This document shows positions 13,641-25,099 of a stretch of 64,000 nt of DNA, piece after piece. The stretch's first letter is position 1; each line of letters opens with the position of its first letter. The position numbers were made by a program, and so were the translations under genes. Below the pieces are notes generated by a model. That model did no database searches. It was not told the DNA's origin and worked only from the letters and a program-made list of their open reading frames with translations. Source of the DNA: Plutella xylostella (lineage: Eukaryota > Arthropoda > Insecta > Lepidoptera > Plutellidae); assembly GCF_932276165.1 (NCBI RefSeq), contig NC_064012.1, positions 2,549,501-2,613,500 on the forward strand. The letters run 5' to 3'.

Positions 13641-14030
13641 TATCTGACTTTTAGTAATCATAATTAAACATTTATTGAAGCAGTTAGGTAAATTTTCATA
13701 TCCAAATTGTCACTTTTTATGTTAGACTTTTCAGTTGATTTTAAATTTCAAATATTGTTCATTGCTTCAAAAACTTACCAACTAGAAATATAGAATCCGC
13801 GGCATTATTCCAAAACTAAACGAACACGCGCTCAATTCAACTACCGGTCAATTTACTAAATCATAATAATTATTTACAACTTAACACATCCACAAACGAT
13901 GAGTTATATTATGTTAACCATTGTGCGAGCCGCAATGTAACCACAGCTATGGAACTACCCGCAGAACCGCATAACTGAACAAATTACTTAATAATATGTT
14001 TGCACCTACGTCTGTTCTACAGTATGCTTT

Positions 14031-14079
14031 TCTCCGCTAGCTTTGCTTCGTATTAAAAAGTTTTCCCGTGGAAATTCGC
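14031..14079. repeat. Short fragment of a dispersed lepidopteran repeat
   Basis: The 'aaaaagttttcccgtggaaa' stretch matches the better-preserved copy at about 53893-53940. This is a fragment only, with no coding content. Confidence 0.45.
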
Positions 14080-14799
14080 ATTAAAATTCAGATATAATAA
14101 CGAAGATTTCCCATTCAGCTTGAGTAGCCTGTCTAAATATGTGTAGAGTAAGTGTAATGAAAAAGTAGGATAGTCCTAGGATAGTAGCTATACTCCTTTT
14201 TCTTAATACTGAACCAATCTGCACCAATGCCTTTTTTTGGCTTCGCAAAAGTCCCTTAAATACACCGGAATCATAAAGTAAACCACTTAAGTAAGAGCTC
14301 AAAACTACGATCAACAATTTGTTACACAAATACAACTATTAAAATCAACGAGAAGCCCTATCCAAACAGGTGACTTTTAAATTAAAACTCATTTTAAAGT
14401 TACAAAAAGTTGGCAGTCCAGCTTTTCATTTCCATTTTGTTTGAACGAGTTTCACGCTTTCCTATTTTTGTTTCACCACACGAATTGAATAATTATTTTA
14501 TTTATTTATGATGTAGTGTTGCGACATAGCAATATGCCTTTATTAGGTTGCACGTGTAATGTCCGTCACGTTATGCTTAGTCAGTAAGTTATACTTGTAG
14601 TACTTTTATTCAGTTTTTGATTATTCAATAAACGACCACCAACAATCAAGCATGTCTTTGACTTGACTTCTCGCCTTCCAACCTGATCACCAACACCACA
14701 CACTTCAATGACTATCTGTTTCCCGCAGGCTACCCTATGTATTAAAAGATTTTTCTACGTTTCCGTAACATACATATAGAAGATAATTATGTGCATGAT

Positions 14800-15120
14800 T
14801 GTAATCTCCGAAGGGGTAGTTAAAGGTGACATGCAAGCGAGCCACCCGCTTGTCGCTGGATATTTTCCTACGTAATACATTAATTAACACAACAACAAGA
14901 AAAAAAAAGATTAATTCTGCTATCCATGTGTGATTCGTCGTTAGCTAACCAATCGAAATATTTTTTTTAAACAGAGGTACCTTTCCTCTGTCACATCCTC
15001 ATTACCTCTATACATATACATTACCTCATACTTTCTACACATTATCTCATATTTTCTTTCGCGCAATCAAACCACGTCTTTTTGGTCTTCCTCTCTTACG
15101 CCTTCAACAAGCGACCAAAT
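14800..15120. repeat. Possible decayed LINE-derived repeat
   Basis: Contains 'ggggtagttaaaggtgacatg...gagccacccgctt', related to 51150-51180, and a region near 15070-15100 ('cacgtctttttggtcttcct') that resembles the reverse complement of a common LINE C-terminal coding segment. Boundaries and identity are uncertain. Confidence 0.3.
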
Positions 15121-15447
15121 AACTTAAGTACCAGTATTAATCACTAATGTCTTATTGACCTATACCTATATCTTTGATTTTGTGACATTCGATTTACCAA
15201 ATAATTCTACGATATAAAACGGATTTCATAAACTCTGGCATAAACAGCTTGTTATGGTCAACCGCAAAACAGAGAAATTTGTCAAACTCATCAATTTAAA
15301 TGTAAAGTAACTGTGCAATGCAAAAACTCACGTAAATAAATGCTTCACCATTTAGGTCCGTTTAATTCTGAATAATCCCATTAATGTCCAATTTACATGT
15401 TTGTGTAAGTTAATGAGCATTGAGCTATTCGACTGTTCTACAGGGTG

Positions 15448-15657
15448 TTGCTAAAGTGATATACTAAGCTAAAAGGGTTACTTCTAGTGGTTACTCAGAG
15501 GGCCAGTCTGAACACCTTTTGCTCTAGGATTTTGGGAATTCACGAAACAACAATTTCATTAAAAGGCTTTCTTGCGAATTTACAATAGTCGTAGAGTAAA
15601 AGTGATAACTCTCTCTCTGAGCAACCCCGTTTCGGCGTAGTTGTAACAACCTGTATA
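15448..15657. mobile_element. Possible short TIR element beginning ACAGGGTGTTG
   Basis: The left end TACAGGGTGTTGC and the reverse complement of the right end, TACAGGTTGTTAC, are similar over about 13 bases. The interior is non-coding. The match is short, so this is tentative. Confidence 0.35.
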
Positions 15658-16641
15658 GTGTAATATTTTAGCGTGCCCGCACACGACCGACGGCAGTCGT
15701 GACGGAACATTGAATTACTGATTTATCAACGAAATATTGCATAATATCTTTCATACTATTTCATAGTTTCCTTACTTCAATACTTAAATATTCAATAATC
15801 TTAAATAATTAATCTACTTAAATTGTATCTAAGTAATAGGGCAATTAAATGGTTTAGATTTTTTGTATGTATTTATTTAATACCTACCGAGTTAGGACGA
15901 AATACAAAAATGAGATTATAATCGCATTCCTCGCTCGCCTCAAAGCTAGTAAATACCTATATTCAATAACGTTATCGTTTCCCCATCAATCGGACATGGC
16001 ATGAATACATTGCGTTTGATTGGGCCTCCGACATAATGGCAGTAATATGTACAAAGGTAAAGGGGGTCACTCTATATGTCGTAAAACTATGTTTCAAATC
16101 GCAGCTGCGTAAGCCACGGCTCTATTTCGTTGTATTAAACGTGCCGATTGCACGACTGCTCTCGTTCGTTCGTTTTCGTTAGTATAGAGTAGCCCTCGTG
16201 CTTCTGAATACAGTATTGAATTTATTATTTAAAACGGGCACCCGATTTAACGGCACCCGAGTGTGCTCCAATATGCAAAGCGAGTGCACTGAAATGTCTG
16301 AATGCTGAAGCCTTTACACAATTTGCGGATGTGTACTGACGTAATGAATTTTTCGATTCGATAAATGGCTTCCACTTCCACCTGTAGGTACTTGCACTTG
16401 TATTCTGTGTTTTTAGCAAAGTTTAATCGTGTGTGTAAAGGACTTTTTGATGGCTTGTTCATTTTGGTACTCGTATTTTGATTTTTATGAAAGACGGTCA
16501 CTAAGGGCGTTTTGCATATCAAAGTTAATCAAAATGAAATAGTTTGCCATAGATTTAGATTAATTTTGCTGTGCTTGACAATCTAAGAGGGTAATTATAA
16601 ATAAAAACGTACTGCGTCTTTTGAAAATACGAACTATGTAC

Positions 16642-16682
16642 TTAGTACTATGTTAAAGCATATTGCTTTAACATAGTACTAA
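16642..16682. repeat. Perfect 19 bp stem, 3 nt loop hairpin
   Basis: The left arm TTAGTACTATGTTAAAGCA (16642-16660) is the exact reverse complement of 16664-16682, around a TAT loop. There is no T-run terminator (this is eukaryotic DNA) and no flanking target duplication was identified. It may be a relic of a foldback element. Confidence 0.85.
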
Positions 16683-18050
16683 AAAATCACGTCACTAACC
16701 ATCTTTCTATAACGAACGTGCCTTACGAATTTTAAAAAAGTCAGAACAAAAGTCTTCACTTCAGCAACATCCTGTACACTTCTGGAGTATAATCCGTTGC
16801 GGCAAATAATCGAATAAAGGCTTCGTGGGATTATGTTGTCGCGGGTCGAGCCTGCGCTGAGCCTCGCCGCCACTGTCGCAACGTAATGAAACTACGAAGC
16901 TACCTTTGTGTCAACCCTGCCATTTTAACCCCACTGAAAATGTGATAGAGTCTCAAAACGTAAACTTTGCAACAGAAACAAGTGCCAACTGCAAAAACGG
17001 CTTATTAAGGGCATAACTTTTTATCTTGGTTTTTTTTACACTAAAGTCGTGCGTCTTATTTTTGTTCACTCATTTAGAGTTACCAGTTAAAGAAAAACTT
17101 TTTAAGGCGTAGCGGAGTTTGCGGTCAATACCTAGTAAAATAATAGATCATCCTATACATATATAGTTACCTCTGGGGCCCGAAGCGACATCTCATCGTA
17201 TTATTGTCTTCAAGAACCCATGCTTAGATAAAAACAAAGCGCCATTATTTTCAGGGCCCGGAAATAAAATAAAGCCCCCAAATATAAATGCATGTTTCCT
17301 TTTAGTTAAAATACGGAACCTTTTCTGTATAATGACGTCATGAAAAGGCTTCCACAACGTTTTGTTATTTCTGACGAGTAGGTACTTTTGTCAGCGGATT
17401 TCTTAAGTTTTTTAACATTGCTTGACTTTTCGACTCGAAAATGGGCTGTACAACAAATACACCGTTTCTACAACAGGTCTGCAAAATATTCAGACGGCAT
17501 ATTATTATTGTGTGGCATAGTTATTAATATTCTTGTACTTATAGGAAATTTATTTTAAACCATTGTGGTTTTTAAGATGTACGTATGTCGTTAACATGAT
17601 TACATACATGTGCTTTCAATGAACATGTTTATACTCAACTTGTAGTTGTGCTACTCAAGTGCATATAAGTTACCCATTGTATAGCAATGTTCGAGAAATA
17701 TGCCGCTACGTGTGAAAGTCACCGTCAATGGCATACCTCGGCCACCTAGGCCTAGACCCGCATGAAAAGGCATGAGGTGCAGAATGTTTCAAGGTTACAC
17801 TTTCGTTTATTGACCGTGGGCCACCGCTGTATTCGAACCTTGGCCCACAAGTTCACTCAAACTATTTACGTATAGTTTTACCTACTTCAACCCGAAAGTG
17901 GACAGTTTGTAACTTAGTTTAGTTTCACTTTACTGCTGGATTTTGGGATGTTACGATAAGACGCAATTTTTGGTCACAGAACTAAAACAGATATTTGGTT
18001 AAGAGGTGTGATGTATATTTTATGTATCATCAAACTAAAAGTTTTAATAA

Positions 18051-18204
18051 TGTCGATTCTGAAGGCACATCATTAAATTTTTCCAATGTGAAACTAAAAC
18101 AATCGGTAATGGAAAAAAGATTTACGAAAACTTTCATGGTCGAATACACTTAAAGAATTTAAGGTGGACAGCACTTAATAAGAAATTTTGTCTCGGAATC
18201 GACA
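18051..18204. mobile_element. MITE (family B, copy 1)
   Basis: Ends TGTCGATTCTGA and, on the opposite strand, TGTCGATTCCGA. The left sub-terminal 'gaaggcacatcattaaattt' is related to the element at 57523-57673. Non-coding. Confidence 0.5.
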
Positions 18205-18418
18205 GCAATAATAATTTAAATTAAATTCATTTATTTCAGATAACTTGATCCATATTCAGTACATGTCATAAAATTCAATAAACAAAAAAAAAAACAATAC
18301 ATTAACAACGAGCACAAGAATTAACATAACAAGAAGTACAATTTATCATAAATCAAAATAATATAAATAGTCATGTACAACATGCTACGATCTTAGTATT
18401 GATTGAATCACATAGTAA

Positions 18419-18523
18419 GTCGTAGCATACTCGTAGCCACTCGTAGTAATCTCGTAGCAATCTCGTAGCTATTCGTAGCAACCTTGTACATACTCATAGG
18501 AACTTCGTAGCATTTGTAGTTTG
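18419..18523. repeat. Degenerate TCGTAG array with ~10-11 bp period
   Basis: About ten tandem variants of TCGTAGCAATC, each 9-12 bases long (for example TCGTAGCATAC, TCGTAGCCAC, TCGTAGTAATC, TCGTAGCAATC, TCGTAGCTAT), decaying towards the right. The period is close to one helical turn. No coding frame is maintained. A loosely similar CTACG/CGTAG-rich patch lies at 49893-49985. Confidence 0.7.
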
Positions 18524-19254
18524 TAAAAATCCTGAGGCAATGGCACTTTACAACATACAAAAAGCCATTCGTAACAGTTTAGTACTAATTTCGTAGTTTT
18601 CAGAACACAGTTTAGCTTATTGAACACAGTCGATAAGGTTGATCCTTAAGGTTTAGTATTGTGTAAACCTTGTTACGTATATTTATATTTATTTATTAAA
18701 TACTTAGTAGATCACGGTAGATTGTGATCTACAACACGATAAAAACTAATATAATCGTATGATCAACTGCCAATTAATGGTAACTATATAATATTATCTA
18801 CATTCGTAACTTTAACAACTTTAATGTTCACCCTGTTATATTTCACAGCCGGGTTCAACTATAGCGGACAAACTTTTAAAAGCTATGCAAATATCTGTAG
18901 GGGATCGTGCTAACTAGATAATAAAATGCTGTCATTAACCTTTGAGCTTCATTAATTTGAGTCCAAGTACTTTTGAAACGGATGAACCAATTTCTGATCG
19001 ATTTTGAGACATAATTGCTGTTTTATAAAAATCTGTTTACCTTTTTACGTGGAACGACAAAAATATATGGTCATTTTTATCCAATTAATGTAATTTAATT
19101 TAAACTTTTCCTTACCCTTACCTGACTGCCAGATAGACTCACGAGCTATAAGTAAATGAAGTATAAATATAAATCTCTTCACATCGCCTTAAGATACAAA
19201 TATAACGTTCTATGAGCCAATGGGAATGTGGGACAAGTCAGTTTGTGAAATAAA

Positions 19255-19370
19255 TAAATAAGTGTAGCACTCTCTTCCCTCGATCTCGTTTTCGGGACGA
19301 GATAGCTGAAATGGCTACAATAAAATCAGGGTAGGCCTCTTAAATGCGCGAAACTGTACAGACCAACCAA
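19255..19370 (-). repeat. LINE or SINE 3' tail fragment
   Basis: On the minus strand this contains a small hairpin (CTCGTCCCGAAAACGAGA), 'tcgagggaagagagtgctac' and a TTATTTATTTATTT-type tail ending near 19255, as in the 3' end of a retroposon. It abuts the BEL/Pao debris. The parent family is not identified. Confidence 0.4.
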
Positions 19371-19374
19371 AGTT

Positions 19375-19498
19375 TTACTCCTGAACTTGTATAAGAGGCT
19401 TACAAGTTACAAGACAAGCGCAAGTCATCGAGGCGACGATGGCATGATCTTCTTCAAATTTCTCGTACAGCCTCTCCAGTGCTTCGAGTCTACTCTCG
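19375..19498 (-). pseudogene. BEL/Pao-like gag fragment
   Basis: The minus strand encodes YIESRLEALERLYEKFEEDH, a helical stretch like the N-terminal Gag region of BEL/Pao LTR retrotransposons. It lies on the opposite strand to the adjoining pol fragment but on the same strand as the LTR and primer-binding site at 19984-20325. Too short to act; part of a rearranged remnant. Confidence 0.5.
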
Positions 19499-19905
19499 AT
19501 GTATGATGAATTGACTCTCTCCTTTGAGTCACGCCACAATCCGGAAAAAAACGTACAGGTGAATGCATTTGTGTTGAAGTCATTAACATCTTTACTCCCA
19601 ACCACCCAACTCACGGAGATCGCTTGGCTAAAGGGGGAGAGAATACCGCTAGCAGACCCGCATTATAACGCACCTGGCCGAATTAATATCCTTCTAGGAG
19701 CGGAAGTTTACGGAGACATAGTGCTGTCCGGTATAATCAAGAAATCTGACGGGCCAATTGCCCAGAACACGATGTTCGGTTGGATATTGTCTGGAAGAGT
19801 TCGGGACACTAAAGAAGGGACTAAATTAGTGAACATGCATATTGGTGTAAAGGAAGATACGTTTCTAAAACAATTTTGGGAGATGGAGAATGAGCCCGAC
19901 TCTGT
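19499..19905 (+). pseudogene. BEL/Pao pol fragment, aspartic peptidase (DUF1758) region, inverted within the element
   Basis: The plus strand encodes a piece typical of the retropepsin-like DUF1758 domain of BEL/Pao polyproteins: LADPHYNAPGRINILLGAEV, then AQNTMFGWILSGRV and a following KQFWEMEN. The catalytic Asp-Ser/Thr-Gly motif expected upstream is not present and there is no reverse transcriptase, so this is a fragment. The open frame runs to a stop at 19963, but the last part (from about 19906) is the reverse complement of the element's leader. The piece sits in the opposite direction to the gag fragment, LTR and primer site on either side, implying an internal inversion. Confidence 0.75.
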
Positions 19906-19983
19906 CAATGTCACTATTGTCGTTGTCACAATCTTCTTTTTCGCTGTCACTGTCACTTCATAGCACGCTATACACTCAAATAC

Positions 19984-20001
19984 TCCCGGGTTTCGGCACC
20001 A
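19984..20001 (-). other. Primer-binding site of the BEL/Pao remnant
   Basis: On the minus strand this reads TGGTGCCGAAACCCGGGA. It begins with TGG, which pairs with the CCA end of a tRNA, and lies 3 bases after a probable LTR end in ACA. It shows that the LTR at 20005-20325 is the 5' LTR of a minus-strand element. Confidence 0.65.
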
Positions 20002-20004
20002 TAA

Positions 20005-20325
20005 TGTAAACTCTATTTTCTAGCACTTATTGACCATAATCACAATTCACAATGAAACCTCGTAATATTAAGAATAACCGTTTATTTTAGTTGTTTTCAG
20101 GGAGCCATCTACAAATTCATACAAAATATAAATACATAAGCTAAAACGAAACCATACCGCGATGTACACGACTATCTACAACGCCATCTATGAGCAGACT
20201 TCGCAACTATAAACTTATAAACTGAACAATGATCGTATATCTTAAAATTAATTGTAAGATATGACAATTATTGTAATAACTCTCAAAATAATTGATTTAT
20301 CATAACTAATCTTATAAACGTGACA
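20005..20325 (-). mobile_element. Probable solo 5' LTR of the BEL/Pao remnant
   Basis: On the minus strand this starts TGTCACG and ends GAGTTTACA, consistent with a TG...CA LTR of about 320 bp. It contains an AATAAA signal on that strand (near 20081-20090). The right boundary is a guess based on the terminal TGT; no matching 3' LTR and no target duplication was found. Confidence 0.45.
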
Positions 20326-21629
20326 ATTACGAGACTTACGTATATAAATATAAAAGTTTTATTATAATTTTAGTTCCCAATTTAGCCGCAGCCGCCGTGG
20401 TGTTAGTTCGCCTGCAGTCATTTAATTTTCCTCCAGCTATTCATCTTGATTAGAGATTAGGCTAGATGGCGGTTGCGATCGCTAAAACCATACAAACGCT
20501 TATTTTATACTAAATCTCAGCAGATATTCTAAAATGGCGGCTGTTTGTAAAGTTTACCGAGTATTTTACTGCAAATAACACTGCGTACTATTTAAAGATT
20601 TCACAATGTTTTGGATTGGTTTCAATATGCTGGGATATTTTTTTATTTCATTATATTTTGAGCTGTAATACATCATATTTCAAACAAGGATATACTATGA
20701 GTTTTGTAAATACTTAAATCAACTTAAATACATATAGGTACATTTTACCTTTTTATTATGAATATGTCCGCTTTTATCAAAAAAAGGAACAGACTTCAAA
20801 TCAACAAAGCCAGACTATAGAAAGAAAAAAAAACACGTACTTACATAAAAAACTGAGGTCGTTCCGTCTCTGAAATCTTCCACGCTGAACCTATCGGCAA
20901 GAAGCCTCCACCGGTCCACACAACTATTTCATTTCAACAACCGACTGACAACTGCAGCCGTTCCCACAACCCAACTGGAAATTAACATACTCGTATGCTG
21001 AAAACTTACCTTTTACTGCTCACTCAAGTGAAACGTAATACCCAGACCATTTTGTACGTTCAATATTTAGACATCTATTTGAGGCAATTCAACGTGGTTG
21101 TCCTTTTTCCACTCTAAATGCTTTAACAGTTAATTGAACTGTTCAAAACTGTAGCGCGGCGTGGAAGTAATAACAAACTGAATGAAAAACGTTCGTTTAT
21201 TACCTTTTATTTTATTCGCATGAATTGGAAGCTGGTTTTGTGCTCTTGTTGTTATGACGTGTGCTGTTTTTTTGTTTCCGCCGCAAAACTCCATTATTTT
21301 TGTTGTTGTTGCTAGAATGGAAATACCGCTACGGAATACGATACTTATACGTAATAATTGGCATGACGACCACGTAGTACCAACATATTATGTTACTACT
21401 TAGAGTCAGTGAACCAGCTTTTTCTACACTGTATTAAGTACAATTTAAGTTGTCGATAAAAGCCCCGTAAGTGAACGGAAAAAAAAACTCTTCTAAAACA
21501 AAAGAAGTTAAGACTTGGAAAGCTCTTAATCTATTATTTAGCTTGATGTTTTTATATTTTAGATAAGATAGGTTCTACATTTTTTAACGGGGATAGAATT
21601 ATATCACAGCTTGTCTTAACAAGGTTTTA

Positions 21630-22458
21630 CGTTTGGGGTAACTGCCAGTATGTAGAGACAGATTGAAAATATAATAAAGTGGCTCAATGAATGAACTACT
21701 GCAAGCTTTTAAAATGTACGGAGGAAGATTGTCTGGCCCTATTGCACTACGAGGCTTTAACTGGTGTAATGCTCTTGCAATATCCTCTTTCGATATAGTA
21801 TATATACATACGTATAGTAAGGTGGTGAGAGAGTAGTGGGTTTTTAACCTGACTGTCATATGAAAACATAGAACAACGCGGACTCGGGTGTTATGTAAGT
21901 GTATGTATTCAAGCTGTCTAAAGACCTCGAACGTGGCTTTAATATATCGTAGAATTATTTAAAATAAAAGTAGGTAACAAAAACTCCGTGAATCGCTAAG
22001 CTAATGCGACGTTAAAACTGCAAATACTGACGGTATAAACTGGGATTACGTATAATCCCAGTTTAAACACGGAGATGTTAGCTGAACAAACAAAGCTTCA
22101 TCTCATATTTACTTGTACGCTTTCACAAAGCTTTTTATGTAATTATAGCTTATATTTAGTAAATTACATTAAACCGAGCTAATCTGAGCTGCAGCTTGGG
22201 TAGAATTGGAAAATATATTACGGATAATATTGTTTCGCTAAGAATACACAGGTAATAAATGCAAACTTGTGAAAACGAAAAATATTTTTCGTCACGTCAT
22301 CGTGATACTTGAATTTTGACTTCCTGTCCTACACAAATAGTAGAACTTGAATGAATTCGGGATGAAACATCTTGAATAAAAGGAGAGCCATTCAAGAAAC
22401 CTACACTATTATAGTCGGAACGAATCCGTAAAAGTGATACCCTTTAAAGCAGAGTGCT
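21630..22458 (-). repeat. 829 bp inverted repeat, left arm (contains 5' piece of a LINE RT ORF)
   Basis: The exact reverse complement, as far as it can be read, of 24271-25099. The arms are the same length (829) and no mismatch was seen. The outer end, on the minus strand, carries about the first 55 residues of the reverse-transcriptase region (KEDIARALHQLKPRSAIGPD...) and then stops abruptly in unrelated sequence. The inner part is AT-rich, non-coding DNA with its own 12 bp stem hairpin at about 22036-22063. The spacer between arms is 1,812 bp. Near-identity points to a recent event or an assembly artefact. Confidence 0.9.
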
Positions 22459-22488
22459 ATGGTGTAGAATGTAGATGTGATTATATTG

Positions 22489-22511
22489 ACCAATACATAC
22501 ATACATACATC
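22489..22511. repeat. (CATA)n microsatellite
   Basis: A short run of about five CATA units just inside the left arm of the 829 bp inverted repeat. Confidence 0.7.
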
Positions 22512-22959
22512 CGCGACTTTCCTTTATAGTATTAGGTGGTATATTGTCTCACGTTTCCGATTCTCCTCCGTTTCGTTATTAATAATAGTCCATTATTTAT
22601 TTAGAGATCTAAATAGTAAAGCCAGGCTTCATATACTATTATTCATAAATAAAACAGTTAAAAAAATCACTGGAGGGCAGCAGTTTTTCATAGACGGCGC
22701 TGACGTGCCCTGAATTGTTCAGTACTGCTACTCTTGATACGCAAGACGGTTATTCATATTGCGTTAATATTGTGCTCGAGTCAGAACCAATTTCAATTTA
22801 GATTTGGTACTCTTGACGTCTATTTGGTTACAATTCGGTTTCACTTAAAATTTGGTTATGATTGTTTGAAACTGTTTTATCGACTTTGTGAAAGAATGAA
22901 TGAAAAGGAAAAAATAACAAAAACTGTCGTGAATAGTGTCAAGTTGACACTATCGAAGC

Positions 22960-23228
22960 GTCTGTAGTCGAGCGGGCTTCAGTGATCGTAACTGATCACT
23001 GAGGTTAAGCAACAACTGGCACGGTCAGCCATTGGATGGGTGACCAATTTCAAGTGGTTCTTTTCTGGACGCTTCCGTGCTTCGGACGGCACGTTAAGCT
23101 GTGGGACCCGGTTGCTGCTTCGGCAGCAGTCCTTAATCCTAGTCAGAGGCCTGTACTGTATTTTATTTATGTAGCCTTGATGTATGTAACAAGTGTATAA
23201 TTTGTTGGTCTTCAAATAAATAAATAAA
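22960..23228 (+). mobile_element. 5S-rRNA-derived SINE
   Basis: Bases 22992-23045 closely follow the 3' half of 5S ribosomal RNA: TGATCACTGAGGTTAAGCAAC, then GGTCAGCCATTGGATGGGTGACC, which covers the internal-promoter region bound by TFIIIA/TFIIIC in 5S genes. A body follows with 'cggacggcacgttaagctgtg' and 'cctagtcagaggcctgtact', then an A-rich AAATAAATAAATAA tail. The first half of 5S is replaced or lost, so this is a SINE (SINE3 type), not a 5S gene. The same body occurs in antisense at 30180-30247, and family-related sequence at 10227. Confidence 0.75.
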
Positions 23229-23239
23229 CTCTTTCAGCA

Positions 23240-24270
23240 CAAGCTTGCTTGTGTCTTTAGTCTCAAATACCAGTACCACACAAAACCACACAAAATCGCC
23301 ACTCACAAGTGCAAATACAAGTAATAAAGTTACTTTTTTCTTCTTGCCTTAGCGATTGCGTATATCCAGTTTGTTCAATATTGACAACTGTCAAAATGGC
23401 GGTCAAGCGTACCAACTTGCGTTCGTAACCGAATTTAGACTAGTTCACCCGAAAACCACCAAATACGGTAGGCAAGGTGGCGCTACCATCGTGTTCCAGA
23501 GTGCCAAATGACTCGAAGGCAAGCGTGACACAATGGATTGCGCGTCGAGAGTACCACTACTGACCTGAAAGAGATTCTGCTTACTTTTAAATGTATGGTT
23601 GTACATTAATGTATGTAGGTATTTTTAGTTTCGCTGATAATAAATTGATAAAGGTCGGAGTGAAATTTATAATCCCTTAATTTTATGCGCGATTAAGTTT
23701 CTACTTATCTCGGAATGAGAGAAAATAGAAAAGTTTGTTTGTACTAAATTCTCTCATAAAATATAAAGTGAGTTTTTACTTTGGTATAGTCTGAAAATTC
23801 AAATCCCTTACAGGTGAAAAAAATGCTTAGGATCCGAAGCCATTGTCTTGAAAAAATGACAACTCTTTTTGCAAAGCATTATTCATCACAGTACTATTTC
23901 CCACGATCGATCGTTACTTCAAAGCTGGCACCGACTAAAATATGTAATCACTAATCACACTTCCTACACGTTTCTTTTTCCTGCAACAGTACACGTGGTT
24001 ACACGTATTACCGCGACCGGACTTGGCAAAGAGAATGGACTCTCCTTTATTATTGTTAAATATGGTGGAATAACACGGGCTTGGACTAATGGAGTCCGTG
24101 AGAATAGAGCCGGCCACAACAGATGGTACACTCCGCTCTGTATTAACTATGCCGGGACGCCGCTTCGGCTAAGTGCTTAATTTAGTGACCGCATGCCCCG
24201 TTGAAGCCTGCTGTAAGAGCAGTTTGACGTAACTGTCACGGCAGATTTACTAAATAAGCGACTAGCTTAG
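23240..24270. other. Spacer of the inverted repeat, no gene recognised
   Basis: Non-repetitive sequence between the SINE and the right arm. A 103-codon open frame at 23869-24180 has no recognisable motif. The patch 23980-24260 is less AT-rich than its surroundings. It may be the original unique intronic DNA. Confidence 0.4.
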
Positions 24271-25099
24271 AGCACTCTGCTTTAAAGGGTATCACTTTTA
24301 CGGATTCGTTCCGACTATAATAGTGTAGGTTTCTTGAATGGCTCTCCTTTTATTCAAGATGTTTCATCCCGAATTCATTCAAGTTCTACTATTTGTGTAG
24401 GACAGGAAGTCAAAATTCAAGTATCACGATGACGTGACGAAAAATATTTTTCGTTTTCACAAGTTTGCATTTATTACCTGTGTATTCTTAGCGAAACAAT
24501 ATTATCCGTAATATATTTTCCAATTCTACCCAAGCTGCAGCTCAGATTAGCTCGGTTTAATGTAATTTACTAAATATAAGCTATAATTACATAAAAAGCT
24601 TTGTGAAAGCGTACAAGTAAATATGAGATGAAGCTTTGTTTGTTCAGCTAACATCTCCGTGTTTAAACTGGGATTATACGTAATCCCAGTTTATACCGTC
24701 AGTATTTGCAGTTTTAACGTCGCATTAGCTTAGCGATTCACGGAGTTTTTGTTACCTACTTTTATTTTAAATAATTCTACGATATATTAAAGCCACGTTC
24801 GAGGTCTTTAGACAGCTTGAATACATACACTTACATAACACCCGAGTCCGCGTTGTTCTATGTTTTCATATGACAGTCAGGTTAAAAACCCACTACTCTC
24901 TCACCACCTTACTATACGTATGTATATATACTATATCGAAAGAGGATATTGCAAGAGCATTACACCAGTTAAAGCCTCGTAGTGCAATAGGGCCAGACAA
25001 TCTTCCTCCGTACATTTTAAAAGCTTGCAGTAGTTCATTCATTGAGCCACTTTATTATATTTTCAATCTGTCTCTACATACTGGCAGTTACCCCAAACG
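24271..25099 (+). repeat. 829 bp inverted repeat, right arm
   Basis: Partner of 21630-22458. It starts at 'agcactctgc', runs through non-coding DNA with the 12 bp stem hairpin near 24666-24693, and ends at 'ccccaaacg' inside the reverse-transcriptase frame, which continues undisturbed to the right. So this arm is in the original context and the left arm is the inverted copy. Confidence 0.9.

Noticed and set aside
22992..23045. Possible 5S rRNA gene
   Set aside because: Only the 3' half matches, it carries substitutions, and it runs into a retroposon body with an A-rich tail; a SINE explains it better.
23869..24180. 103-codon ORF in the inverted-repeat spacer
   Set aside because: No recognisable motif, and a similar-length frame exists on the other strand over part of it.
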